Positions 34,879-48,200 of a stretch of 64,000 nucleotides of DNA are shown here, piece after piece; position 1 is the first letter of the stretch, and each line of letters begins with the position of its first letter. The notes beneath the pieces are model-generated. The model was not told the DNA's origin. It did not search any database and worked only from the letters and a program-made list of their open reading frames with translations. Location of the stretch: positions 879,784-943,783 of the forward strand of contig JAYKAV010000666.1 in the NCBI GenBank assembly GCA_035582835.1. The letters run 5' to 3'. Both the position numbers and the translations under genes were made by a program. The stretch is from Phoebastria nigripes. Its lineage: Eukaryota > Chordata > Aves > Procellariiformes > Diomedeidae.

Positions 34879-37800
34879 AGTTTTATTCCTATCATTCACC
34901 CACAACACAAATGGTTCATTTTTTAAAGGGCAAATAGAAGCATAGAAGCCAAAAATTTTGTGCATATACTCCTATGCTGTTCCTCATATTTGGGAGGGTT
35001 TTCTGAATTTCTAGTTAGCTCACAATGCTGTCCCAAAGCTTTCCTCAGCCATGATGTCTTCAAAAAATATAACTGCCAACTAGCACATTATTATGTTTTC
35101 TCTATCAGCAAGACAAGACGTAGAGGAAGAAAGGAAGCTCTCTAATAGACCAATTGACATTTCAGAGGGTAGGGAGGAAGAAACTTCTTAGGACTTCCAC
35201 CAGTCCCATCCTGGGTGTCGAACACAGCCTGCATGCATTCCTTCTTTTGCCTCCACCCATGTGCTTTTCCTTTTCTTGTGCTGTAAATTCTTTGGCAATG
35301 TCTTTTGGTTCAGTGCTGGTACAGTGCTTAGGACAGTGAAATTGTGCGTCATGACTTGGATTCCTAAGAGTTACAGTAATACAAGTAATAAAACAACCAC
35401 AGTTTTAACATTATTTGAGTAAAATTCATACCTCAAGACCACCAAACCATGAAGGAATAGTATACAAGGGAGAGAGAAAACAATCACACAGATCAGAACG
35501 GCACAATGCAAATGCATCAACCCTCAGCTAGTGTTAATTGGTATGGCTCCAAAAAATATATTTTATCTCTCTCTTTTAATGTACCTATGGTCATTTACAT
35601 CCACAGGCACGGTTTAAAATAAATTTGGCTGTAAACAATCCTCCTAGATAAAAAGGAACACTGAGTAAAGCATCCCTGTACAATTTTTTGCTGCTTTAGA
35701 GGACATGTAATGGATGTGCAGCAGCACATGAAAGACAGATGAGGAAGCAAATTCTTCAGCTGTTTGGATTAAAACAGAATAAAAATGTTCACATATATGC
35801 AAATTTCTTTAACTAAGGCCTAGAAAGATATCCTGGTACTGCTGTAGCTTTCCATTGTCTCTAAAAGAATTGAAAACCTATTTAAGATCAAGACAAGGAC
35901 AGGTACACACATATCAGAGGGCAGTGAGAATGCCATCAAAACATGTCAACAGGAATATGAGAGCTCTTTTGGAACATCCTAATAGAAATCTATGACCTAC
36001 TCAAAATCTATGACCTACTCAAAAGCCTTTGAAACTCTACTTACTATAGGTCACTGAAAAAAATGAGTTTCTGGAGCAGATCTTCTAATAGAATTAAACT
36101 TTTTTCTTTAGGAGTTAAATGACTATTTGATACATATATAACTGGATACAAGCACACACAGAACATAGATGAACTACCAGCAGCAAAGTCACTTGATCAC
36201 TTATTATCTTAAAATGTCTGATATTCTTCAGTATGTTTATTTTCAGAAGGCATCGTGCTAGATTTGCAAACAGGCTGGAAAAAACTAATTAGAACTAACT
36301 ATTGTTGAGAAATGTTAATGTGGAATGGAAGGCATTTAAAGAACGGTAACAGAGTTTAAAATATAAGTTCATTCCAGTAAATCAGTGTCAAAATGACAAG
36401 AGAAGCCAACATGGGTCAAGACAGATATATGGAACAATACGCAAGATAAACAAAAAAGCTTTTGAACCCATCCACAGAATATGAGAAGTGAAAGATTGGA
36501 TTAAGTATTAAAAGAAAAAGGCTAAACCGAAGGAAACAAAACCAAAAGTGAATCATACAGCCCAAAATCTCTCAGTATGAGAGAGGGTTTTCTGGGGTTT
36601 TTTTTGTAATTTTTTTTTTTTTTTTAATCAGGACAAAACCAAAGAATTAAGAATTCACTTTCCAGAATGAGAGTGAAAAAGATCAAACTAAACCACTGTG
36701 ACTACCAGAAATATTTAAAGAATTAACTTGCAACTATTCTAAGATAAGATATTCTAAGATTCTGGTGCAACATATCTGAATACTCCTATAAGGAGGTTTT
36801 AAGGCTTTTCCCCACCTTTACTGCTTTCTTGTATCAATGCAAATTATGCACTGACAGCACTCACCAAGGGCAACTACTTTGACTTACATTCAGGCAAGCT
36901 GAATAAACAGACGAGGTAATCACTGTGTGAAGTACCATCAGTGCATAACCAACCTCTGCAGTAGCAGACATTTGAGGGGCAATTCCTTCCCTTGGTTTTT
37001 GCAGTTATTGCACCTCATCTTCATTCAGCATGAGTGAAGGTAACGGCCCTTCTTCTCACAGACTCTAATTATCGGTGTGTGGTGACTGGGAGCTGTACAC
37101 ATTTCCTGGTTAAGGTCCTTCAGAAGCTTTGGCGGAGCACGGGGCTGTAACTCATTGCACACACTGTCCTTCCCCACCTCAGCCCCAGAGCGTTCCCAGC
37201 ATGTTACCTCTGGTTGACATGACAGCAGATGGCACAGACCATGCCAGCCCTTCACAATAACTGCTTTGCAACAGGTTACTGGGGCAAAGTGGCTTTAGCA
37301 GACTTATCTGGCTCCTTACCCTGTAATAATGATAAAAAGTGGAAAGGTGAAGTTTTTCACGGTAACTGAGCTCTACTGAATTAAAAGCACTGTGATAACA
37401 CTGGTTTTTGCATGATTTGTCTAAATCAAAAGTAAACTTTTGAGAGAAACAATTTAAAATTACCAGCACACTGGGTCTTCTATAGATCTTCCTCAGTCTT
37501 TCCTGCAAGGCTTCCCATAACTTTGACTTTACATGTAAACCAGAGCTATATCCTAAAAGACTTCACTGCTCTCTTAGTCTGAGCTTTCTAACTTTGATTA
37601 GACAACTAAACTAAGGATGCAAGTGCTATATTGGCATATCCTGATATAACCAGTCACAAGAATTTACTGCTTGATCCACTGGTAATGTGACCTATGCCAA
37701 CTTTTTCCTGGTACAACTTATTTTCCCTATCAGCTCAGTGCTAGTAGCAACTGCTCCTTCACATTGTGCCCTCCTACCTGAACAGCCCATGCAAGGGAGT

Positions 37801-40800
37801 AAGGGAGTGACTTATGCCCCTTTTCTGTCTTGCAAAAGGATGCACAGCTGCTTATAATTGAGCCCTAAGGAAGCCCACAGACTAGACATCAGATATCCAA
37901 GAGACCAAAAAAAGCGGGAACAGAAATTGAGAGAAGTCTTCACTGACAATTTACAAGTTCATGTAGTTCAAGAGAGATCCCTGAAGACAAGAAAGAGACC
38001 ATCATAATGCCATTAGTTAAGGGAAAGCCTAGGGAAACTAAAAACGTATGTAGGGAAAGCTTAAAAATCATTTTAGAAAACCAAGCGAGGGAAACACTTT
38101 AAACAAGCACACTAGTGGTTCAATTAAGGGTTTCAGAGATGCCTGTAGGAGAAAATCTCCAAGGAATTACTACTAGGATAGACAAAGGGAGGCAATGGGA
38201 ACCTGATGTGGAGATGTTCAGAATCATTTCCCCCATGTTTCATATTGGAAGCTAAATGCATTAAAAAATTTAGAACAGCAAATATATTCCAGAAATGTGT
38301 ACAAAGTGCATTCAATAAGCTGTTTAATCACCTATCGGTACAAACAGTGGGTTAGGCTAATAATTTTACAAACAGAAACAGCACTGAAATGCAAAAAAAA
38401 AGGAAGCCTTGATTAATAAGGTGGGCAGGGGGGAGAACAGATCATTTACTTTTCAATAAAATAATTTGGACATTTGTTAAAGAGAAGATGCAAGTCCTCT
38501 TAGGAAGAAGTCTGCTAGTTAACCTATCAAAGAATCCAGAATGAAGGCAAAAGGCAGAGAAAAAGGTAGTCAGGAAAGCTGCTTTAAATTATTAATCAAT
38601 ACTTGGACTGACCAAGCCATTCCAAGACAAAGTGTAAATAATACAGTGTAAATAATATTATTTAATTATACATTTTTTCATTAAAATTTTTTTCTTTTAA
38701 CAAGGATGGCAAGGTTGTGGTTCTTTTGCGGGGGAGGGTGGTGGTGGTGCAATTTAACAATAAACCAGAGTACAGAATTAAAAAGAAAATGAGAAAACTT
38801 TATCATTTAGACCTTTCTTTTCCAAAACAGGGTTACATTTACCCTAGAAGCTCAAACTGTACACAGGTATTTTCCATCCACTGATTAGTGTGCATTTTGC
38901 AGCCCCCAATCTAAGCCCCACACTTAAGTGCCGACTTATTCAGCAGAGAAATCTAACAGCTTCCTTCTCCATCACCACTGGCACGAACTACTGTGCCACA
39001 TACTCCCACATCCATTCTCCATGATCATAGATGTATGGCCTTCATTTAAAATTAGGTCTGCGTTTGCTATTGCCTCGTTCACAGAGAATGGGAGGTTTTT
39101 ACTGTAACTACAAGCCTTTAGGTCTAGCTGCAGCCTCATGCTTTTAGCTTGGAGGAATCCAGTTTGATTTCCCATGTGTTGAACAAATATCAGAGGTCAC
39201 ATAAAGAGAGAATATACGGCTCTACAGGAGCATAAAACCTGGGGAGGAAGGACAGAGAATAAACAACAGCTAACACCACCACAAAGAGCAGATCAAAACA
39301 AGCCATTTAATGTGGTTTAAAAATACTGACTACAAAAACTGGCTTTACCCAATATCAGCCAAGCTGAAATAAATATTTAAAGGTGTACTACTCAGCTGTT
39401 TTCTCAAAATAGTAAACCTGCATAGTCTTTTCCCAAAGATTGGCTTCTAAATAAGATGACAACTACATTCCAAACCAGCTAAAAATTCAATATGATCGAG
39501 CATAGTTTGATTGATTTGCAACCGTAGCAAAACAATATAACAGACAACAATCCCTACACCTCTTCTCCTCTGCCTCTTCATTTAGGATTCATGTTCATAA
39601 ATGGAGCCCATCAGCTTGACTCGTGTTGGCAGAGGTAGGAGGGACAAGGAACAGCCGAGGATGGTGCTCTGCACATTCCCCTAGCTGGGCGGGTTATCCT
39701 GCACTCTCCTTGGTCTTTGGCAGTGACTACAGCCTGCAAAATAATGGCCTCAACAGCTTCTTAGGCCACTCGCTGTTATAATCTGTATAATAAGTATTAG
39801 TTTAGCTTTTCATATGGAAAGTTAATCCCCTAATAACATTTCAAATTACTGAACAGTGTTTGGAAAAAATCATAGCTACCATTCAGAAACCTGTGCTGCA
39901 ATCAGCTACACAAGATATACAGCATTCTGAAATTAGTGCACACCTTTCAGACTTGGCTAATTACCTCTTATGAATTAAAATTGTTCCCCCCCCACTAACC
40001 ACTATACTTGAGAGAAAAAAAAAAAAGAAGAAAAGATAAGCTCTATGCTTCTAAGGCAGCTGAAAATTCAGTAAGATAATGTCACCGATTTGGTTATTTC
40101 CAAGTGAACATCAGGTTATTCAACCTAGGTGAATTTAATGATACTGGACAGGTTGTGCAATGAATCTTCCTATAAATCATTTATAATTGCAAACATAAAA
40201 ATTAAAAATCAGTCTGAAGAGAGAGATAACACAGTATTAATGATGGAAAGCAGTAATCTACAGATAGTGGTGCTGCCATTTTAATTGAGGCCATTCTCAT
40301 GAGAAGCTTCTGAACCTCATGGGGACAGCACTAGGATGAAGAGGCTAGGGTGTCTAACCTGCAAGAGTTTTTAAATGACTACATGTGATTAACAAACACA
40401 TTTCCAATATACTGACATAAAAACTTCAGAATTTTTCTCTCTAATACAATGTTCTTTTACATTCCTCAGAAAGACCAAGCTCAACTTGGCTTTCCACACC
40501 TCCTCCCCAGTATCCATTACCAGCTGGCTATTACCCTTGTGCTGAGCCATGGATTAGAAGATTTGCTTGCATTAGTATCCCAAGTCAGCATTTTGAATGA
40601 TGCAGACCATTTCAGGTACCAAATTCCCTGGGTAGAGACCACCTTTTTTATGTCTCTGACTGCTGATCAGCTCAACAATGCCATGACCTTCTCATAAAAG
40701 CAGTTGGAACAACCTGGATCAGGGGGAGACTTGTGCCCCAGCTCGACGGCAGTGCTGAATTCTCCAGTTCAGTCAATGGAGAGAGTGTCCCCTCCTGTGA

Positions 40801-41664
40801 CACAGGCTGACAGCCTGCCGTGTCTGCCTGCCCTTCCCATTCTTTCGAGCACAAAGGCCTATCTCATTTGTAGGTGTTAAAACACAAGAGCTGGTACAAC
40901 ACCTCCAGCCTGCCCTGCTGCTCCACAGTCCTCCTGGAAGTCATTACTGCACAACCCACACAGGGCAAGTACAACAAACTGCAAAAGGACAACTGACTCC
41001 AGATCAGTCACAAGGGCACTTCTATTACTTAGAATAGCAACTGAAAAATACACCTTTTACCTTCACTCTGAAAAAGTGTGGGGGGGTTCTCCTCCCCTTA
41101 CCTGCCAAGAGCCTGTAGCAAAGGGCTACACATGCAACAAGAGCAGTGCACATGTCCTCTAACCTGGTGTAAACATGTTTCGTCACCTTCTAGCAGGAAA
41201 CCCAGTCTTATTCATGGATCTCATCTAATGAGGAAATCCTGCACTTTTGAAAATAAGTGCATTTTGATTTATCACCTCTCTGGATTTTTTGAAACTTTTC
41301 GTCCCCTTTTATTTTAGACCAAAGCTTTTAGGAATATTAGGTGCGTCAAAAGGAAAAATCGAAAGCCGTAGTACAGACTTTCAGAATTAGAGATTACTTG
41401 AACTTAAATCTAGGAGCCAAACTCATCTACTTTGTCCTGTATGAAGTTTGGAGCCAAGATTAAAACTAGGCTTTTTCTGGTCATAATTCAGATAAGATTG
41501 AACTTTTCTGACATTAGCCATTTTTATCAGATTTTGGCTCCAGATGAAAGAAATGTTGCAGGTACAATCATACAGCCAAATGACTAACTGCCACCCTTTG
41601 TGCTTGCTAATTATTTCTGGCCACAGCATTCTGTACATAATGGAGTGTGGACACAACATGATGG
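34879..41664. other. Intergenic DNA between the CTCF-like site and the LTR
   Basis: No gene is supported. It contains the 18-bp tandem duplication at 35986-36021, a poly(T) run at 36610-36625 and a tandem copy of AGTGTAAATAAT near 38631-38656. The remainder is AT-rich and unremarkable. Confidence 0.6.
35986..36021. repeat. Perfect tandem duplication, 18-bp unit x2
   Basis: The unit AAATCTATGACCTACTCA is present at 35986-36003 and again at 36004-36021 with no mismatch and no spacer. Confidence 0.95.
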
Positions 41665-42228
41665 TGTCCTGGTTTTGGCTGGGATAGAGTTAATTTTCCT
41701 CCTAGTAGCTGGTATAGTGCTGTGTTTTGGATTTAGCATGAGAATAAGGTGATAGCACACTGATGTTTTAATTGTTGCTAAGCAGTGCTTACACTAAGTC
41801 AGGGACTTTTCAGCTTCCCATGCTCTGCCAGTGAGGAGGTGCACAAGAAGCTGGGATGGAGCATAGCCAGGACAGCTGACCCAAACTGGCCAAAAGGATA
41901 TTCCATACCATATGACATCATGCTCAATATATAAACTGGGGGGAGTTGTTTGGGGGGCAGCGACCGCTGCTCGGGGACTGGCTGGGCATCAGTCAGCAAG
42001 TGGTGAGCGGTTGCATCACTTGTTTTTCCTGGGTTTTGTTTCTCTCTCTTTTTGTTGTTCTCCTTTTCATTACAATTTTTATTATTATTATTTTATTTCA
42101 ATCATTAAACTGTTGTTATCTCAACCCATGAGTTTTCTTACTTTTGCCCTTCGGATTCTCTCCCCCATCTCACTGGGAGGGAAGGGTGAGCGTGCGGCTG
42201 TGTGGTGCTTGGTTGCTGACTGGGTGGG
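41665..42228 (+). mobile_element. Solo LTR of an avian endogenous retrovirus
   Basis: The element begins TGTCCTGGTTTTGGCTGGGA, the start of an LTR family common in many birds (it resembles the zebra finch TguLTR5 group; class not settled from here). Inside are a TATA box (TATATAAA, 41928-41935), the R-region-like GGGCAGCGACCGCTGCTCGG, a poly(A) signal ATTAAA (42104-42109) and the late block CGGATTCTCTCCCCCATCTC. Similarity fades near 42228, so the usual terminal bases are degraded and no target-site duplication can be seen. No gag, pol or env sequence adjoins it, so it is a solo LTR of about 565 bp left by recombination. Confidence 0.9.
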
Positions 42229-45200
42229 TTTTTTTGTTTTGTTTTGTTTTTAATTTGACTTCTAGATCAACATTTTGAGAAGTCAACACTTGCTTTGCTG
42301 AAAGTCAAGGGATAATCAGCCTGGAACACCTTGGGTTGTTCTGTATAGGTACTCAGTATTTGCAGCTCCCAATGACTTTTAACTGGAAATGTGAGAGCAA
42401 CCATAATTACAAAATAAGGCCCAAACTGCTTCAAAATTAATCACTTCAAAAACCCAGGAACTATTAAACAAATATGGACANGATGTTGGGGAGGGAGCTG
42501 GGTGGGAAAGGAGTTTCATCCCTGGGAAAAACACAAGTCCTTGTCCGAAGCCATTGTATTTTATTTTATTTTTAACTTCTTCCTACTTGTCATGGGACAG
42601 AGGTATTGAAATCTTTCTATGGTATCACATTAATATCAAATCATTCTGCTTTTTTTTTCATGTGATAGTGAAGTGTAGTCACGTTAGCACATTTCATTGT
42701 AAGTTAGTAAAAATGAACATTAATATGACCTGATACTAATCCACCATGACAGAAAATTCCTAATACGATAAAACTTTCATATCATATTAGTAGAAAAAAG
42801 TCAGTTCCTGCCTGTTCCAGGTCACTTTCAATGTTGCCTTTGAGCATAAAGTAATGGCAAGCATTTGTCTGTCTGCAAAAAGGGTCCCTAGTACTGTTCA
42901 ATGGCAAAATAAAAATTATATTCAAATGTGCCTTTTTTTTTTCTATGTGTGACTTAACCCATTGCAGAAGGGCCCTCAAATACATCATACCAATTAGCCT
43001 TCATTTCTAAGCTTTAACTCTGAGTTACTCAGAGTGCCTCTTGTAATAAAGAGCAATCTCTTTTTAAATGGTCATTTCTTTATATTAACATTAAAACAGC
43101 TGCAGAAATAAATGTCCAGTCCAACATGACTCCTCTCCTCATTTTTGTGACCAGTCTTTGAAAGGAAACAGTCAACCATGGGCAGCATGTTCAGTGAGTC
43201 CTTCAAAACAAATGCCAGATAGACAAATACTGTTATTTTTTTCCTGCAAGAACTCAGTAGAGGTCTGGATGAAGCAGAACCAACTCACAGCTGGGTCCAG
43301 AGCAGCATGCAGCCAGCTTTCAGTGGGGCAGCTCGGGGAGGCTTTGTAGGCCAACAACCATNCCAGTTACACTAGCTAGTTTGAACGTTACCATCAGTTC
43401 TTCAAGTTGTCTATATTACACTACCATTTACAAAAGCTTAAAGTCTGATCCCACGTTTGCTGTCTCTGAGATACCTTTGCTTGTTTAGACCAGGATTTGA
43501 TGGGCAATCATCTTTTCTGTAAGACCAAAGTGGTAAATCTAATCTAAAATATCTAAATAAGATGATCAGATATCATCTAAATAAGATATCACATGTAAAT
43601 AAGAAAGTGCTTCTCAGGACTTGTTGGGCATTTCCCAGAAACTGATAAAAGATTTGAAAGAAACACCACAAAGCTTTGCAAAATCTCTGGTCAAGCTGAG
43701 TCTAAATGATAGTTAAATCCATTTCCTTTGTCCCTGGTGACCCAAGTGAGGAACACTCGGGTCATTCTGTCAACCAGTGTAAACTAGAGGAGCTCAATTT
43801 AAATCCAGTGCTTGATGCCAATTTCCAACAAATTAATGTCTGGTTTTCTTGCTGTAGTTACTTTTTCATCGCACTCTCATTGACCTAGACTGTAAGAACA
43901 GTGGTACAATCAGGTAATCCTAACAGTTGCAAATACTGAGCTTCCTTACACAGGCTGCATAATTCACAAGTTAAAGTTAGCATTACAGAGAATTTAATTT
44001 TTCAACACAAAGATTTAATTTTATCAACAGAAATAAATCCCAACAACAAAAGAAAGAATCTACCCATTTTACTTTTCCCCCAGAAAATGAGAGGAGCAAA
44101 GGGTTCAATTGAAACTGCTGTGGAACAATACTGAAGACAAATCATGCAATGGATCAGCTTAGTCCAGAGAACATCCCACAAGTCAAACAGTGTAATACTT
44201 ACTTCAACTTGCTATTTAACTCTGGTTATTGGATACACTTCTGTGTTGAAGACGCTAAAAAAGCCCCAAAACTTTTAAGTAACTTCACTGCTGTACCTTA
44301 AGAGGAAAAAAAAAAAAAAAAGTGGTTCTGGTGGGGAACGGCCAGGTTACTACAACCAAAAAAAAAAAAAAGAGTAATTTTCAGTTATATTACTGCCTGT
44401 GAAATATTACAAGTGCAAAATGTAATTACCTTAATGCTATTTTTGATATCATATCAGCAAATTACACTGAGTCCCTACTGTGACACTTATATCAGGGTAA
44501 GAATTATCCTGTTGTGAGTGTCGATCCCGGGGGAAAATGAGGCACACACATGGCTGTGATTCTTGAGCAATTAGCTGCTCCAAGGCTGCAGACACTCTTA
44601 TTTAAAAGATACTTATGGAATGTTTAACCTGTAAACATCTTGAACATTTACCTCCTATTTGTTTTTTCAGTAATTAAGCCTCCAGGGGATCATCCTATGT
44701 AACAAGCATTTCTTCCTTATTTTGCCATCCATTTTTCTTTTAATCATGAGAAAATCCCTTTCTGCTATTAAGATACACACCATGAAATTTGGAATTGTTT
44801 GTAATAACTATGTCTTTCCATTAGTACTAATACCCTAATGCCACAGGACAACCATGTAATGTGCTGAAGGATTATATAAATTCACATTGAGCAAAAAGAA
44901 ATTACAAGTTTCAATCACCTTTGGGAGTTAGTTTTTTGGTTTTCAAAGTTCTTTAACAATTATTGAGGGAAGAGAGAAATATTGATCATTACAACTAATT
45001 TCAGATCTTAAGCATTTACTCTAGAGTCAGAGACATTGGCCTAAAAGCCAAAAGTACAGACAACTGGATAAGGCAAAGGCTACATTAACACATTATGATA
45101 AAAGGCACAGGATATAAAACAGTTCTGCGGTGGGGCATCAAAAGTATACGCAGCTCTTCAAGGAAATTATATACACACAGCAAGAGGAAAGGGATATAAT

Positions 45201-48200
45201 ATTAGTGCAACAGTACCATTTCAGCATCAAATTGTTCAACAATATCTATATCCGTACTTTAAATTTTGAAGTTTATAAGCTTATATGCTGCAATCAAAAT
45301 TCTGGATGAATGTAGCCCTTGTATTTTTCCATTCATCTGTACAGGTAAAAGCCAGCCAGCCCTATAACTGAAAGTAAAAGCACAAGTGAAAATACATCTT
45401 AAAAATGAAGAAGTATGCACTTTCAAAACCATTCTCACCTCTAAGTACAAATGGGAAGATGAACACATTCTGAAAAAGAATCCAGAAATCTCTCTTCTAG
45501 GCATAAGAAATAACTTTTTGTAACATTAATTTATAGACAAAATACAACTGCATAAAACCATCAGCTTATAATTAGGTACTTTAAAAAAAACCATAAATAA
45601 AGTCTTTCTTCTTGTAAAAAAAAAAAACAGTTTCATGAAATACAAAACATCAGCTCAACATCTTCAAATTTCTGATATAGTATAATTCTGCTAAAAGTCA
45701 TTCTTTTAAACTAAACTAAATTACAACTGTTACCACGCTTCCCTCATTTTAATGCACCACTGAAGCAAACTGAAAGTATATGCTTTGGTAAACATGGAAA
45801 TTATTGATTTGTTAAATGCTTTATATGACAAATACAAGACTCACAATATTATCCGTATACATGCTAAGTTATTCTACCATCTTTCTTTTACCATTTCCTT
45901 CCTTGACTTACAGTTGCCATACCACTAAACTTTTCTCCTGGCTAATAACTACTGATTTTTCTTATATAATTAACTCTTTAGCAGATATTATCTTCTGTTT
46001 GAAAACAGCAACAAACGGGTTTTCTTTACAGTAGTTAAAGTGTCTTGAAATACACTGGCAAATGCAATAAGCTCTGTTCCAGCTGCTGGGAATTTTAAAT
46101 CCAGGCTTTGGGCTGTTGTTATTATTAACTGCATGTGTGTCACTACGGCTGCTACAGAGCTCCGTGCTGCTCATGTGAATCACACTATAAAAGGACAAAG
46201 CTGCCTTGCACCATGTTGGTGAACACTGAGCATACACACAAAACTTTTTTTTTTCTCCTGCCAGGACAAGGGTGCTGTTAAAAGCACAAAGTATTTGAAA
46301 ACAGCAAAAATACAAAATGATGCACAATTGTGACATCTGTTGAAACATTTCTGCATTCATTCTTACACTTGCCAACTGCATCAAACTCTCATGGGTCCTA
46401 TATAATACAATAAGAAGTTACAAAGCATAACAGATTTTTCTCAGTACCAAGAAGACCATGAAAACAGGTAGTTTCCACCGCACTATATTTTTCCACTAAG
46501 TATCTGAATAAAAGGGTTCATATTAATCCCTTCATATGAATTCTGACATCACTGGCAATAAAATAGAGGTTCAAATTCTCATTTAGTCATCAGTGGAGTT
46601 AACTTAGCCTACACTGGCAGCGGAAAAAGGATGATTAAGTGAAAAATGACTCATTATAATGCAATCCTTTGAAACAGTGCGTGCCGCAAATATCGATAAT
46701 ACTGACAATTACCTTTTATGTACCAAAAGTTGCGCAAGACCATGTTTAACATCCACTTGAGAAGAATAGGTAATAACAAATACTTGAGAAGTATCCAAAC
46801 ATCAACAGTATATTAAACAAACATACAGAAAACTATCACAAATACACATAAAATATGTACATCTTCCTTGCAGTTTAAATTGCCTGAAAACATCTGTGAT
46901 GAAGACATACATCTTAATTTTCTTAAATTAGAAAGAAAACAGACCCATCCCACATGCGCTTTCTACATCTCCCAGATCACTGATGACTCCTCCCTCGCAT
47001 GGAACAAGGGACAATCAAGAAATACATACCAATGTGCCCTTCCTGGTCACTAAGACAATGTTCCTCCCACTTAATCTGCCTTAATAAGATCTGTGACAGG
47101 GAGATTCAAAATTCTGAAAATAAATTCACTAAACACCCATTAAATTAAAATAATATCATTGCAGAAACCTATAAAGCAAAAAGGATTAGGATGCAGCAAC
47201 AAACAGCTGGATTTTGGCTGACAAGATTTGAGAGGGCAATGTCTTTATTTCCTCATAATTAGTGCTAAGTGCTACATAGAGAGATTTTTTGGACAGAATA
47301 TAGCTGGTCTTCCTCTTGCTGCTTGATATTTCCTTTCTGTGTATCATCCCACTATCTCCCATTATGCTCTTCTGCTATAGAATCTCTATTTTTAGATGAG
47401 ACTGAAATTAAAAGGGGGAGAGTGCATTTCATGTGAATCGTCCATCTAAAAATCACCAATATAACTGTAACAACAGCAGTAGAAGCAAACAATGCCAACA
47501 GCAGGAGAACTGGTCCCATCTTTAAAATTTGTCATGAAACAGGATACAGTTTAAAAAATGACAAACAGGAGACCCCCACACATCCCTTTGTCTGGCACTC
47601 AAATCTTTCATTCTCATTTTCTTATCCCTGAAAATGATGCAGGCACTATTACTCACACAAAATATTGTGATGCAGTCACTCTCCCTGATCAGCCAAACTT
47701 GCTGCCTCAGAGTTTCTCTTCACAGAAAGCATCATATCAAATAGAGATTTTTATTTTTTTTTCCTTTTGGGAGCTACATCATAAATCCAAGTGTAAATAC
47801 AATAAAGTTTTTCTATAGTTAGTTGTAATGAACCTTGTATGCTAGGGGGCCATTCAAATTAAAAAGGGACAAATCTTGTCAGAAACAGAATACTTCTGAA
47901 TATCTCACGATACTCCTTTTTATGATACAGTCCACTTGAAAAACAAGATCATTAAGTAGTACTTCTAAAAGTATCATTATAATTTTAATAGTAACAAAGA
48001 TATAATTAAAACAAAATACTTTGTAGCAATCTGTAATAGATCCAAAGTAAAACTTAAAATTACCTTAACTAAATAATGCTTCCTTTGTCCATACCACATT
48101 CCTAATAAATATAGAGAAGAAAAAGTGTTACTGCAAAATACTGAGATGACCTTAAAAATAGCTTTATGATGGATAAAAAGAAAAAAAGTCATATACTGCA

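Noticed and set aside
34750..34880. Possible ancient SINE or LINE relic (CTTCACTTTCAAAGCTCTTC)
   Set aside because: The wording is reminiscent of old interspersed repeats, but I could not assign a family or boundaries.
41912..42253. 113-codon frame inside the LTR
   Set aside because: It lies within a noncoding LTR across low-complexity T-rich sequence and has no retroviral protein motif.
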